A DNA stretch of 51,357 bases from an uncultured Bacilli bacterium (GTDB taxonomy: Bacteria; Bacillota_I; Bacilli_A; RF39; UBA660), in NCBI GenBank assembly GCA_947623685.1, contig CANQHF010000001.1, positions 83,619-134,975 of the forward strand, given 5' to 3'. Made by a program: the position numbers and the translations under genes. Below the pieces are notes generated by a model that saw only the letters and a list, made by a program, of their open reading frames with translations, had not been told where the DNA came from and did not search any database. Shown here in pieces: positions 10,400 through 18,592 of this stretch. Within the stretch, counting starts at the first letter, position 1; each line of letters begins with the position of its first letter.

Positions 10400-11284
10400 T
10401 TATTGTTCAATCAACTTATTTTCATTAACTTGCTTTTGCAATAATTCTAAATCTTTAAGACTTTTATTATCTTTTAAGGCTTCCATTTGTCTTCTTGCTG
10501 AATTGTTTAATCTAATAAGTCTCTCCCTTTGAGAAACTTTTTCTTCAATTAATTCTGCATTTGTATTTTGTAAATTATTTAATATTACTAAATGGAGCAG
10601 ATCTGTATAATCTCTTATATTTCCATCTTCTGCAAGTTCTGGGTTACTTTCTCTCCATTCTTTTGCAGTCATTCCAAATAACGCAACGTTTAATACATCA
10701 GCTTCTTCTGCATACACAAATTGTTTTTGTTTTTCGGTTAAGGTTGGAACTATGCATTTTTTAATTGCATCTGTATGAACCACATAATTAACTTTTGATA
10801 AAAGTCTAGTAGCACTCCACTCAACTTTATATTGATATGCTTCGTTCGTTTTTAATCTTTCGAATTCAGTTATTAAATACAATTTAAATTCTGGTGATAA
10901 CCAACTTGCAAATTCAAATGCTATATCTGGATGAGCAAAAGTACCTTTACTATATTTTCCACTACTTGGAATAATACCAATAGCATTAAAATTTTTCTTC
11001 CATCTATTTGGAGTCATAGTAAATCTATTATATGGAACTTCATCAATTTTAATTCTGTGGGATTCCACGGAATTAAAATTTTCATTATTAATTTCTTCCC
11101 ATAAACTATAATAATCAAATGAATTTTTACTAGACATCCAGTTTCTTATTACTCCAGATGGATCTTCGGGATTTGCATATTTTGCTAAATCGGTTAAAGA
11201 AATATAATTAATACTCCCAATTCGCATTATTCCAATTTTATTTTCTTTTACCATAATTTCAGTTGTTACTATATCTGTTTTCAT
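10400..11284 (-). CDS. KilA-N domain protein
   Basis: GIMRIGSINYISLTDLAKYANPEDPSGVIRNWMSSKNSFDYYSLWEEIN...TFAHPDIAFEFASWLSPEFKLYLITEF; likely ATG at 11284 with SD ggaaagggg (track start 11302 is GTG). Confidence 0.85.
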   Translation of the reverse strand: MKTDIVTTEIMVKENKIGIMRIGSINYISLTDLAKYANPEDPSGVIRNWMSSKNSFDYYSLWEEINNENFNSVESHRIKIDEVPYNRFTMTPNRWKKNFNAIGIIPSSGKYSKGTFAHPDIAFEFASWLSPEFKLYLITEFERLKTNEAYQYKVEWSATRLLSKVNYVVHTDAIKKCIVPTLTEKQKQFVYAEEADVLNVALFGMTAKEWRESNPELAEDGNIRDYTDLLHLVILNNLQNTNAELIEEKVSQRERLIRLNNSARRQMEALKDNKSLKDLELLQKQVNENKLIEQ

Positions 11285-11311
11285 TTTAATTCCCCTTTCC
11301 ACTTAATGAAT

Positions 11312-11371
11312 TTAAGCAATCTCAATCGCATCTTTTTTAGATTTATTTTTAGAACCAAGAATAATTTTCAT
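11312..11371 (-). pseudogene. 19-codon ORF resembling the N-terminus of a DUF84/YjjX-type NTPase
   Basis: MKIILGSKNKSKKDAIEIA-stop with good SD (ggaggtaact). Confidence 0.4.
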
Positions 11372-11546
11372 AGTTACCTCCTAATTTCTAAAATTTTCTT
11401 ATTTTCAAAAAAGCGAGAAAAAAATGAGGAAATTTTTCAATTTTTTGCAAACAATTTGCAAACAAAATCGCCATTCTTTTAAATTTTTGACAATTTCTAA
11501 AGTTCATTATTGTCAGTAAATTCCTTTATTTATCAGTGATTTAAGC

Positions 11547-11591
11547 CTATTTTCCACAACAATTTTTATACTTCTTGCCTGAGCCACAAGT
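11547..11591 (-). repeat. SEC-C 3'-end copy 2 (putative old att site)
   Basis: Minus strand reads TCGSGKKYKNCCGK-stop, with in-frame TAA two codons upstream. Confidence 0.75.
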
Positions 11592-11850
11592 TCCTTATAA
11601 TCTAGTACATATAGTATTTATAGTATTACCGGTATTATCGGTATTCTAAAGAATTTTAGGTTTGGTAACAAATAGTATTTATGTTATTTATAGTATTATG
11701 TTTACTATAAATATCTCATAAAATGGGAACAAATTGAGAACATTGTTATCATTCGCCTACATGTATATTTTAGCACAAATAATTAGTTAATAACAACTTT
11801 TTTATTTAGCTTATTACACACTTGTAGTTTTGTATTATAAAGTAGTTAAT

Positions 11851-12465
11851 TTAAAATTTTTTTTCGTATATAAATGCTAGTTCTTTATTAACTTTTCCTA
11901 ATTTTCCATATTCTTTATTTTCAATAATAGTTTGATAAACTTTTTTGCATCCAACGCTTTCATATACTCCATAACTACATGATTCATCAGTTAATATTTG
12001 AAGATTTTTCATATTGTCTTTTTTTGCTAAATCAAATACATCTAACAATAATTTTTTGCCTATACCTCTTCCCCTATATGATTTATCCAAAATCAATATT
12101 GATAATTCACCATCAAAATAATCTCTCATATTATCAGGAACATAATCATAATTTTTTTCATATTCCTTTAAAGCATTAACATCTTTTATTTCTTTACTTT
12201 TATATAATAGCTTTTTAAAAAAAGCATAAAATTTTTTCTTTAATATATGCTTTTTTGAGTTCCATTTTGAATAACCTGCAAACCCCAACAATTTATTATT
12301 TTCCTTATAATAAACAAATTGTTCTGTTTCTTCTAATATTTCTAATAGATAAATCCATGCACATAATCTTCGACTGGCACCACTTTCAACTTCGCCTAAA
12401 TCCCACTCATTTTCTAATAATTCTACAGCTCTCTTCATATCATTAAGTTTCATTTTTATCACCAA
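11851..12465 (-). CDS. GNAT-family N-acetyltransferase
   Basis: LSILILDKSYRGRGIGKKLLLDVFDLAKKDNMKNLQILTDESCSYGVYESVGCKKV (GNAT motif A). Confidence 0.85.
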   Translation of the reverse strand: MVIKMKLNDMKRAVELLENEWDLGEVESGASRRLCAWIYLLEILEETEQFVYYKENNKLLGFAGYSKWNSKKHILKKKFYAFFKKLLYKSKEIKDVNALKEYEKNYDYVPDNMRDYFDGELSILILDKSYRGRGIGKKLLLDVFDLAKKDNMKNLQILTDESCSYGVYESVGCKKVYQTIIENKEYGKLGKVNKELAFIYEKKF

Positions 12466-12616
12466 TTTTAATATTTACTTTTTTAATATTATATCATGAA
12501 AAAACAATGCTATAAATTTTTTTGTTAAATTTTATTGTCTTTTATAACTTTATTTCTTATTTATACTTAATAAATCAAAAAACTTTACGGTAACACAAAA
12601 ATATACTTAATTACAT

Positions 12617-12642
12617 AAAAAATCAGCACAATGCTGATTTAC
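12617..12642 (-). terminator. Intrinsic terminator (minus direction)
   Basis: Minus strand AAATCAGCA-TTG-TGCTGATTTTTT. Confidence 0.6.
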
Positions 12643-12780
12643 AATGTTATCATAAAATGTTCCCATTGGGAAACCCTTGATTTTACGGGGTTTTTGGGCA
12701 TTTTTGGGAACAAATTGAATTTTTTGTGCACATTTTGAGCACATTTTTCAATTTTTTTGGGGTTTTTTATGATTTTTTCA

Positions 12781-12860
12781 AAACCCTATGCCTTGCAAAA
12801 CCTTATAAAACCTACTACTTTCCACAACAGTTCTTGTATTTCTTACCACTGCCACAAGCT
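12781..12860 (-). repeat. SEC-C 3'-end copy 3, adjacent to the ICE integrase (putative ICE att junction)
   Basis: Minus 12859-12815 reads ACGSGKKYKNCCGK-stop with in-frame TGA just upstream; closest copy to the int gene. Confidence 0.75.
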
Positions 12861-13165
12861 CAATTTTTTTCTGGACTATCAATATTATTAGTATTTATAA
12901 TATTATCAATATTTCTTTAAATACTGGTCTTGGCACATTTTGTATTTATAGTATTATCAGTATTATTGATATTATAAATATTTATTAAATGAGGACAATT
13001 TGAGGAAAATTTCCTCATTCGCCTACTTTTAATAAACAAATTATATTATTTATTGATATTTATTAATTGAGCTTCCTCCTTTCCCCAATAAATTTTTAAT
13101 TTGCTTAATACATATACATTATACATTATTTAGGTGTTTTTTACAACAGAGGAAGGAGGAAAACA

Positions 13166-14431
13166 TTATATTTCATATTTTATGATTTTATCTATAATTT
13201 CAGAATGTGTCATCTCTTCAAAGGCATTTGTTGCTAACATCTTAGAAGCATCCGTACTAGATATATAATAATTTTCCGTGGTTTCAATATTCTTGTGTCC
13301 TAAAAGATCGGCAACATCTCTTATCTCTATTCCATTTTTTAATATTTTAGTAGCATAACTACCTCGTAGATCATAGAACCTACATTTTTTAATTCCTAAT
13401 TCATTATGAATTATATTAAATGGTTGTCTAGTTAAATCCGTACCTACATATTTTCCATCAGCTTTTGTAAAAACTAAGTTCAATATATCAGTATCTTCTT
13501 TTGTATTTTGAACAATTCTATATTCGATTGTTTTACCATATTCATTAGTTACTTCTTCTAAATGATATTTGTAATATTTTCGACCAAATAATCTTTTATA
13601 ATATTCTTGCTTTCTTTTATAATTTGTTAATGCAATCCGTAATGTATCACTTATATAAACTATTCTTTTACCAGAAAGAGTTTTTGGTTTACCAATATAC
13701 CATCTTCCCTTTTCATCTTTTGGTTTATCATATACATTGTGTTTTATTGTTATAATTCCTTGTTCTAAATCAATATCTTCCCAAGTTAATGCAAAAACCT
13801 CTCCTGTTCGCATACCAGTAAAACAAGAGGTCAAAAATGCACATGTAAAAGACTCGTTATCTATAAATCTTTTTAGGATTATATCAATTTCATCTTGAGT
13901 ATATAGATGTTTTATATCATCTTTATCTTTATCAATTCTAGGTAATCTTAATGTTAGTGCAGGATTATATTTCAAAAATCCATATATATCACACGCATCT
14001 CTAAATGTACCTTTTAATACCTTCAAAATACTTCTAAAATAATCTCGAGAATAATTATATTTTTCACAGAGATCCGAAATAAACATATTTAACCTAACAC
14101 TTGTTATTGCCGACAACCTATACATACCTAAACTGGGCTTTATATATTTTTCTATTAAATATTTGTATTTCTCAACTGTATTGTATTTTAAATTTACTCT
14201 ACAATAGTTTTCTAACCAATAATCCAAATAATCACTATAAGATATTCTACACTCTTTAAAGGGAACACCTGCATTAAGATATTCCGTCAATGCTTTGCTT
14301 CCCTCTTCTTGTGCTTCTGTTTTTGTTTTAAAACCTGACTTAGTTATCCACTTTCTTTTACCATCAACTGGAGCAATTTCTATTGCATACTGATAAACTT
14401 TCCCCCTCTTCTTTATCATAATACTTGCCAT
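13166..14431 (-). CDS. int: Tyrosine recombinase / ICE integrase
   Basis: TGMRTGEVFALTWEDID, FYDLRGSYATKILKNGIEIRDVADLLGHKNIETTENYY; located at element end. Confidence 0.95.
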   Translation of the reverse strand: MASIMIKKRGKVYQYAIEIAPVDGKRKWITKSGFKTKTEAQEEGSKALTEYLNAGVPFKECRISYSDYLDYWLENYCRVNLKYNTVEKYKYLIEKYIKPSLGMYRLSAITSVRLNMFISDLCEKYNYSRDYFRSILKVLKGTFRDACDIYGFLKYNPALTLRLPRIDKDKDDIKHLYTQDEIDIILKRFIDNESFTCAFLTSCFTGMRTGEVFALTWEDIDLEQGIITIKHNVYDKPKDEKGRWYIGKPKTLSGKRIVYISDTLRIALTNYKRKQEYYKRLFGRKYYKYHLEEVTNEYGKTIEYRIVQNTKEDTDILNLVFTKADGKYVGTDLTRQPFNIIHNELGIKKCRFYDLRGSYATKILKNGIEIRDVADLLGHKNIETTENYYISSTDASKMLATNAFEEMTHSEIIDKIIKYEI

Positions 14432-14661
14432 TATAGACTATTTTCTCCAAGTACATTTAAATTTTTAATATTATCTATATCTGAAAGATCCTTTCCTTCA
14501 TTTTCTAATAGGAATTTTTCTAATGATGATTTTAATATTTTAACACTCCCTAATTTGAGTGCTGGTAGATAACCTTTTTCAATCAATTTATAAATATAAT
14601 TTGGACTTGAGTGTAACATCTTAGCTACTTCTTGTACTGTATAAATCATTGTTTCATTCAT
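14431..14661 (-). CDS. xis: Excisionase-like HTH protein
   Basis: MIYTVQEVAKMLHSSPNYIYKLIEKGYLPALKLGSVKILKSSLEKFL; ends where int begins. Confidence 0.8.
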   Translation of the reverse strand: MNETMIYTVQEVAKMLHSSPNYIYKLIEKGYLPALKLGSVKILKSSLEKFLLENEGKDLSDIDNIKNLNVLGENSL

Positions 14662-14717
14662 TATAATTTGTATCCTTTCTTTGTTTAAAACTACAAACTA
14701 CAAACTGCAACAACGAA

Positions 14718-14744
14718 AAAAGCTATCTATTAAAAATAGCTTTC
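14718..14744 (-). terminator. Intrinsic terminator after sortase gene
   Basis: Minus strand AAAGCTATTTTTAATAGATAGCTTTTTT. Confidence 0.6.
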
Positions 14745-15479
14745 TTATACATCTCTTAAAACTGCGTGAATAAAATATCTATCATATTTTGAATATCCAT
14801 ATTCTCTTGAACAAGAATATAATGTTATGATTCGATCACTTGAAATATCAATTTTAGTATCTATATAATATTTGCTTTTACCTCTAATCATTTCTATATA
14901 TTGTTGGAATTCATCTTTAGAGGCAAATGACTGATCATAAGAATCTGACAAAGCATCTGCTGTATAAACACTAAATACTTCTGCTTTATAATTTCCATTT
15001 GGTGTATATAAAAAGAAGAAGGGATGCTCATTATAAAAATTCACATCCATGTACTTATTTACTTCTCCAAACATACTACCATTTCTAGTATGATGACCAT
15101 AAATAAAAGTATTTCTATCTGAAAAATCAGATGATGAGGAATAGTCCATAAATATACTCCCAAAACTGCTCCATTTTTTATCATAAGAATGATTTAAGTA
15201 ATAAGAATTATTACTTCCTTGAACAACTGGATAATTAACTTGTGTTCCTTCCATTATAATCCATCCTACTATATCTGAATTAATTTGTTTTAGAGAATCA
15301 AAATCAACTGAGAATTCTGGTTCTTCAGAAGGAATTTCAGGAATTTCAAATTCTTCAATAAGTTCATCTTTATTTTGTTCTTGCTGTTTTTCATCTTTTA
15401 AGATTTTATAAATTGAAAAAATACTATAACAAAATAAAATTAAAAACAGAAATATAAAAAATCTTTTTAATATTTTCAT
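14745..15479 (-). CDS. Class B sortase
   Basis: VGWIIMEGTQVNYPVVQGSNNSYYLNHSYDKKWSSFGSIFMDY...NTFIYGHHTRNGSMFGEV...RIITLYSCSREYGYSKYDRYFIHAVL. Confidence 0.9.
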   Translation of the reverse strand: MKILKRFFIFLFLILFCYSIFSIYKILKDEKQQEQNKDELIEEFEIPEIPSEEPEFSVDFDSLKQINSDIVGWIIMEGTQVNYPVVQGSNNSYYLNHSYDKKWSSFGSIFMDYSSSSDFSDRNTFIYGHHTRNGSMFGEVNKYMDVNFYNEHPFFFLYTPNGNYKAEVFSVYTADALSDSYDQSFASKDEFQQYIEMIRGKSKYYIDTKIDISSDRIITLYSCSREYGYSKYDRYFIHAVLRDV

Positions 15480-15697
15480 TTTTCTATCTCTTCTTCTATT
15501 TCTTGCTTAATATCTTTTTCATTTAAATTCAATAATTTATCTATATCTATATCTATTCCAAAATCGTACTGAACATTTGATAAAATAGTGCTGTAAAGAT
15601 ATTCCTTAAATTCTTCAAAAGATTTTATCTCTTGTTCAGAGTCAAATAGTGCTACTTTATGATTTTCGTAATAATTTTCTAAATAATCCATATTCAT
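15476..15697 (-). CDS. Hypothetical protein with acidic C-terminal tail
   Basis: ORF in co-directional operon; ends KQEIEEEIEK. Confidence 0.6.
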   Translation of the reverse strand: MNMDYLENYYENHKVALFDSEQEIKSFEEFKEYLYSTILSNVQYDFGIDIDIDKLLNLNEKDIKQEIEEEIEK

Positions 15698-15700
15698 AAT

Positions 15701-16681
15701 TTATATTTCCCTTTCTATTTCTTCTTCAATAAGATTTTCTTTTTCTATTCCAAACTTATCTTGAAAAAGCTGATATATTTTTTCTTGAACTTCTTCATCA
15801 GTCATATTTAAATTAAACCAATTTGCTTCTTCTATTTCGCTTTCCCAATAATCATGTGTATATTTATATCCATATTCTATTTCTGCTTTACCATCAGGGT
15901 AATAATGAAGTTCTACACAATTACCAAAATTCATTATTCTAGCAACTGTGTAAGAATTACCTTCTTTAATATCTTTAACTTTTGTTAATGTATCACCATC
16001 CAAAAAACCATGTTCTGGAATCTTGTCAATCGTTAAATCGCTATCAATATATCTATATAGCCCTAACTCATCTAATAACTTATCTCTAAGTTCACAATAT
16101 TCATCAAAGTATTTTGTATATTCATCATAATCTTTTTTTGAAACATTATGCTTTTTAATGAAATTTTCTGCTCTTTCTTTCCAATACGAATCATCCTTAC
16201 CCATTTTAAATAATTCTTCAATAGTCCAACCATTAGCGTATATTTCCTCATATTCTAAAACTTCATGATACAACTCTTCTAAATCTGGAGTAATATAATC
16301 TTTGATAAAATCTAGCATTGTGAGTTCGCCACTCTCAAAATTTTCTTTAAATTCTTTCAGATTAATTTCATATAAAAATTTGGAAGCATAATTTTTGGTA
16401 ATACCACATTTTATCCATTTATTATAAACTTCATCATAAGTTTGATTTGTTAGTTCACATAATTTTTCAAAACATCTTTCTCGTACATTGGTATCTGCAT
16501 CTCCACCAAGTAAAGAATAAACATCTCCTTTACCTGAATTTAAAAGATTGTTTAAATCAAGAAAGGTTGCTGTTGATGATAAAGTATTACCCACCTCATC
16601 AGAAGGATATTTTGAAATGTACCAACTTTTTATAGGTACATCTAATTTTTCTATTATATTAACAATTTCTTCATTAGTCAT
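15701..16681 (-). CDS. Hypothetical ICE protein with acidic C-terminal tail
   Basis: 326 aa ORF, operonic; ends NLIEEEIEREI. Confidence 0.7.
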   Translation of the reverse strand: MTNEEIVNIIEKLDVPIKSWYISKYPSDEVGNTLSSTATFLDLNNLLNSGKGDVYSLLGGDADTNVRERCFEKLCELTNQTYDEVYNKWIKCGITKNYASKFLYEINLKEFKENFESGELTMLDFIKDYITPDLEELYHEVLEYEEIYANGWTIEELFKMGKDDSYWKERAENFIKKHNVSKKDYDEYTKYFDEYCELRDKLLDELGLYRYIDSDLTIDKIPEHGFLDGDTLTKVKDIKEGNSYTVARIMNFGNCVELHYYPDGKAEIEYGYKYTHDYWESEIEEANWFNLNMTDEEVQEKIYQLFQDKFGIEKENLIEEEIEREI

Positions 16682-16682
16682 A

Positions 16683-16940
16683 TCACTTTTCCATCTCCTC
16701 TTCTTTTGCTTCTTGCCTTTTTTCTTGTTCTTCTCTTTCGTGTTGCATTTCTTCTTTGACTGAATCAGAAACTATTTCATCATGAGATCTTACTAATTTA
16801 TAAACTCTGTTAATATCCGTATCAGTAACATTTTTCATATCACAATCCATAAACTCATAAATCAGTAGTGCAGTTTCTATTTCATAAACACTTCTATTAT
16901 TAAACATAATCAATAAACTTCTAATATAATCCGTATTCAT
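16683..16940 (-). CDS. Small hypothetical protein, paralog of 16921-17211
   Basis: YEIETALLIYEFMDCDMKNVTDTDINRVYKLVRSHDEI; ends EEEMEK. Confidence 0.65.
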   Translation of the reverse strand: MNTDYIRSLLIMFNNRSVYEIETALLIYEFMDCDMKNVTDTDINRVYKLVRSHDEIVSDSVKEEMQHEREEQEKRQEAKEEEMEK

Positions 16941-17211
16941 TCTCTAATTCCTCCTCATCCTTTTCCATTTCAAAATTGTACAAAAATCTATCTCTCATAT
17001 CTTCGTTATAAATTGAATCATAATCATCTTGGATTTTATAAGCTATATCAATATCTTCATCAGTTAGATCTTTAACATTATCAATTCCTTTAATATCATA
17101 AAGAAGAAGTGCTACATAAAATTCTCTATCATATTTATCTTCTTTTAAATACTTTAAATGCTTTTCAATAGCATCTCTATTTAAACTCATTAAGTTCCAC
17201 CTCTTTTCCAT
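16921..17211 (-). CDS. Small hypothetical protein, paralog of 16683-16940
   Basis: REFYVALLLYDIKGIDNVKDLTDEDIDIAYKIQDDYDSI; likely starts at MSLNRDAIEKH. Confidence 0.65.
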   Translation of the reverse strand: MEKRWNLMSLNRDAIEKHLKYLKEDKYDREFYVALLLYDIKGIDNVKDLTDEDIDIAYKIQDDYDSIYNEDMRDRFLYNFEMEKDEEELENEYGLY

Positions 17212-17428
17212 GTTCTAAAGCTACAATTTTATTTTGAATATCATTATAGATAGTAACTAATGTTTTTACGGTACAATAGCAAATCTTTACATTACAAGAA
17301 GATAATGAGCTTACATATTTAAAATAATTTTGAAATTCAATCAACACTTTTTTTAAATCTTTTTGAAAAATCTTCATTTCTTTCAACATTAGCTTTTTTT
17401 GTTTATTGTTTATTTTTTTTATATTCAT
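17177..17428 (-). CDS. Small hypothetical protein
   Basis: Operonic ORF; ends GKEVELNEFK. Confidence 0.5.
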   Translation of the reverse strand: MNIKKINNKQKKLMLKEMKIFQKDLKKVLIEFQNYFKYVSSLSSCNVKICYCTVKTLVTIYNDIQNKIVALEHGKEVELNEFK

Positions 17429-17446
17429 TTATTTCTCCAATCTAAA

Positions 17447-17911
17447 TTATTTTTCTAACTGTATATCCAAATCTTTTTTTAAATTATTGTTTTGATTAAA
17501 TAACTTACTATTACTATAAAAGGAATCCAAAGTGCTAACATCTAAAGGTTCTTTATCGTACCAATTTTTTGATTCTTCTATTGAATAGCCAAAAGTCATT
17601 CCTTTACTCGGTTGATATTCAAAAATAATATAATCAGATACATAGCCATTTATTTTTGCTAAATGCTGCCATGCTTCAAAAGTTTTATCATTATGAAAAA
17701 GACCTTGTAATCCAATGTCACTCATAAAATTATAAAATTTATTAAACTCTGATTTATTTTTTACAATGATAGTATTAACACCACCAAAAAAATCTAACCA
17801 CTTTATATCATTTCTATTCATCAAGTTATCACCATCACTTATCAATATCCATATCATCAAGTTCAATATTCTTATTAAGATCTTCACAATAATTTTTTCT
17901 ATTAATATCAA
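17447..17911 (-). CDS. Hypothetical protein (likely starts at MNRNDIKWLDFFGG)
   Basis: Operonic ORF; ends KKDLDIQLEK; upstream overlap with 17835-18572 suggests the internal start. Confidence 0.6.
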   Translation of the reverse strand: MILIEKIIVKILIRILNLMIWILISDGDNLMNRNDIKWLDFFGGVNTIIVKNKSEFNKFYNFMSDIGLQGLFHNDKTFEAWQHLAKINGYVSDYIIFEYQPSKGMTFGYSIEESKNWYDKEPLDVSTLDSFYSNSKLFNQNNNLKKDLDIQLEK

Positions 17912-18572
17912 TAACTATATTTGCATTACCTAACTTTTCAAAAAGTTGCTCAGTACCATATTTCATTTTATATTCTAGTTCTTCTTTATAAAGTGGAAAT
18001 ACTTGATAAAAGTTTATTCTACCTTTTGATTTTAATTTAAAATCTAGTGGTTTTCCATTTTTATCTAGTGCATCTATTAAAATTGATGCTGATAATTTAG
18101 TATTACTTGCATAAGATTCTACATCATTATGAGATAATGTATGACCGAATCCAATCCAGCTTTTTTCATCAATAGGCAATCTAGCAATTTGTTTTAATAA
18201 TTTAATTACCCAACTATTCTCTTCTTTACTAAAATTCATGTTCCAATCAGATGGTAAGTAAATAACTAATTCTGCTCTATCCATCTCATAATTTTTTAAC
18301 TGTAAAGGAACATTCATTTTATATGCTCCCATACCCCTAGTAATCAATTTATAATAATTATTCTCTTTAGATGGTGGAACAACTAAAATATCTAAATGAA
18401 TGTCTGGCGAATAAAGTTCATGATACACAAAAGTATATTCACCATAATTGTTTTTTACAAACTTTTCATATTGATTAGCTTCGTCTTCAGTATAGGTATA
18501 AATAGGTGGTTCTGCTAATCCTTTAATATAGTTCTTCATTTGACCTTCATTTAATTTAGTATCTTCTTTCAT
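17835..18572 (-). CDS. Suppressor-of-fused (SUFU) domain protein
   Basis: YTFVYHELYSPDIHLDILVVPPSKENNYYKLITRGMGAYKMNVP...RAELVIYLPSDW...IGFGHTLSH matches the bacterial SUFU-like pattern. Confidence 0.8.
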   Translation of the reverse strand: MKEDTKLNEGQMKNYIKGLAEPPIYTYTEDEANQYEKFVKNNYGEYTFVYHELYSPDIHLDILVVPPSKENNYYKLITRGMGAYKMNVPLQLKNYEMDRAELVIYLPSDWNMNFSKEENSWVIKLLKQIARLPIDEKSWIGFGHTLSHNDVESYASNTKLSASILIDALDKNGKPLDFKLKSKGRINFYQVFPLYKEELEYKMKYGTEQLFEKLGNANIVIDINRKNYCEDLNKNIELDDMDIDK

Positions 18573-18592
18573 ATTTTAAATTTCATCTCCTA

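Noticed and set aside
12841-12870. TGA upstream of SEC-C copy 3 as evidence for TGA=Trp code
   Set aside because: Copies 1 and 2 have TAG/TAA in nearly the same place, and other genes end cleanly at TGA; standard code fits.
12726-12920. Plus-strand ORF MHILSTFFNFFGVFYDFFKTLC...
   Set aside because: Spurious low-complexity translation antisense to the SEC-C att copy.
14680-14712. ACTACAAACTACAAACTGCAAC repeat upstream of xis as an operator
   Set aside because: Short, imperfect, and not found beside other promoters; insufficient support.
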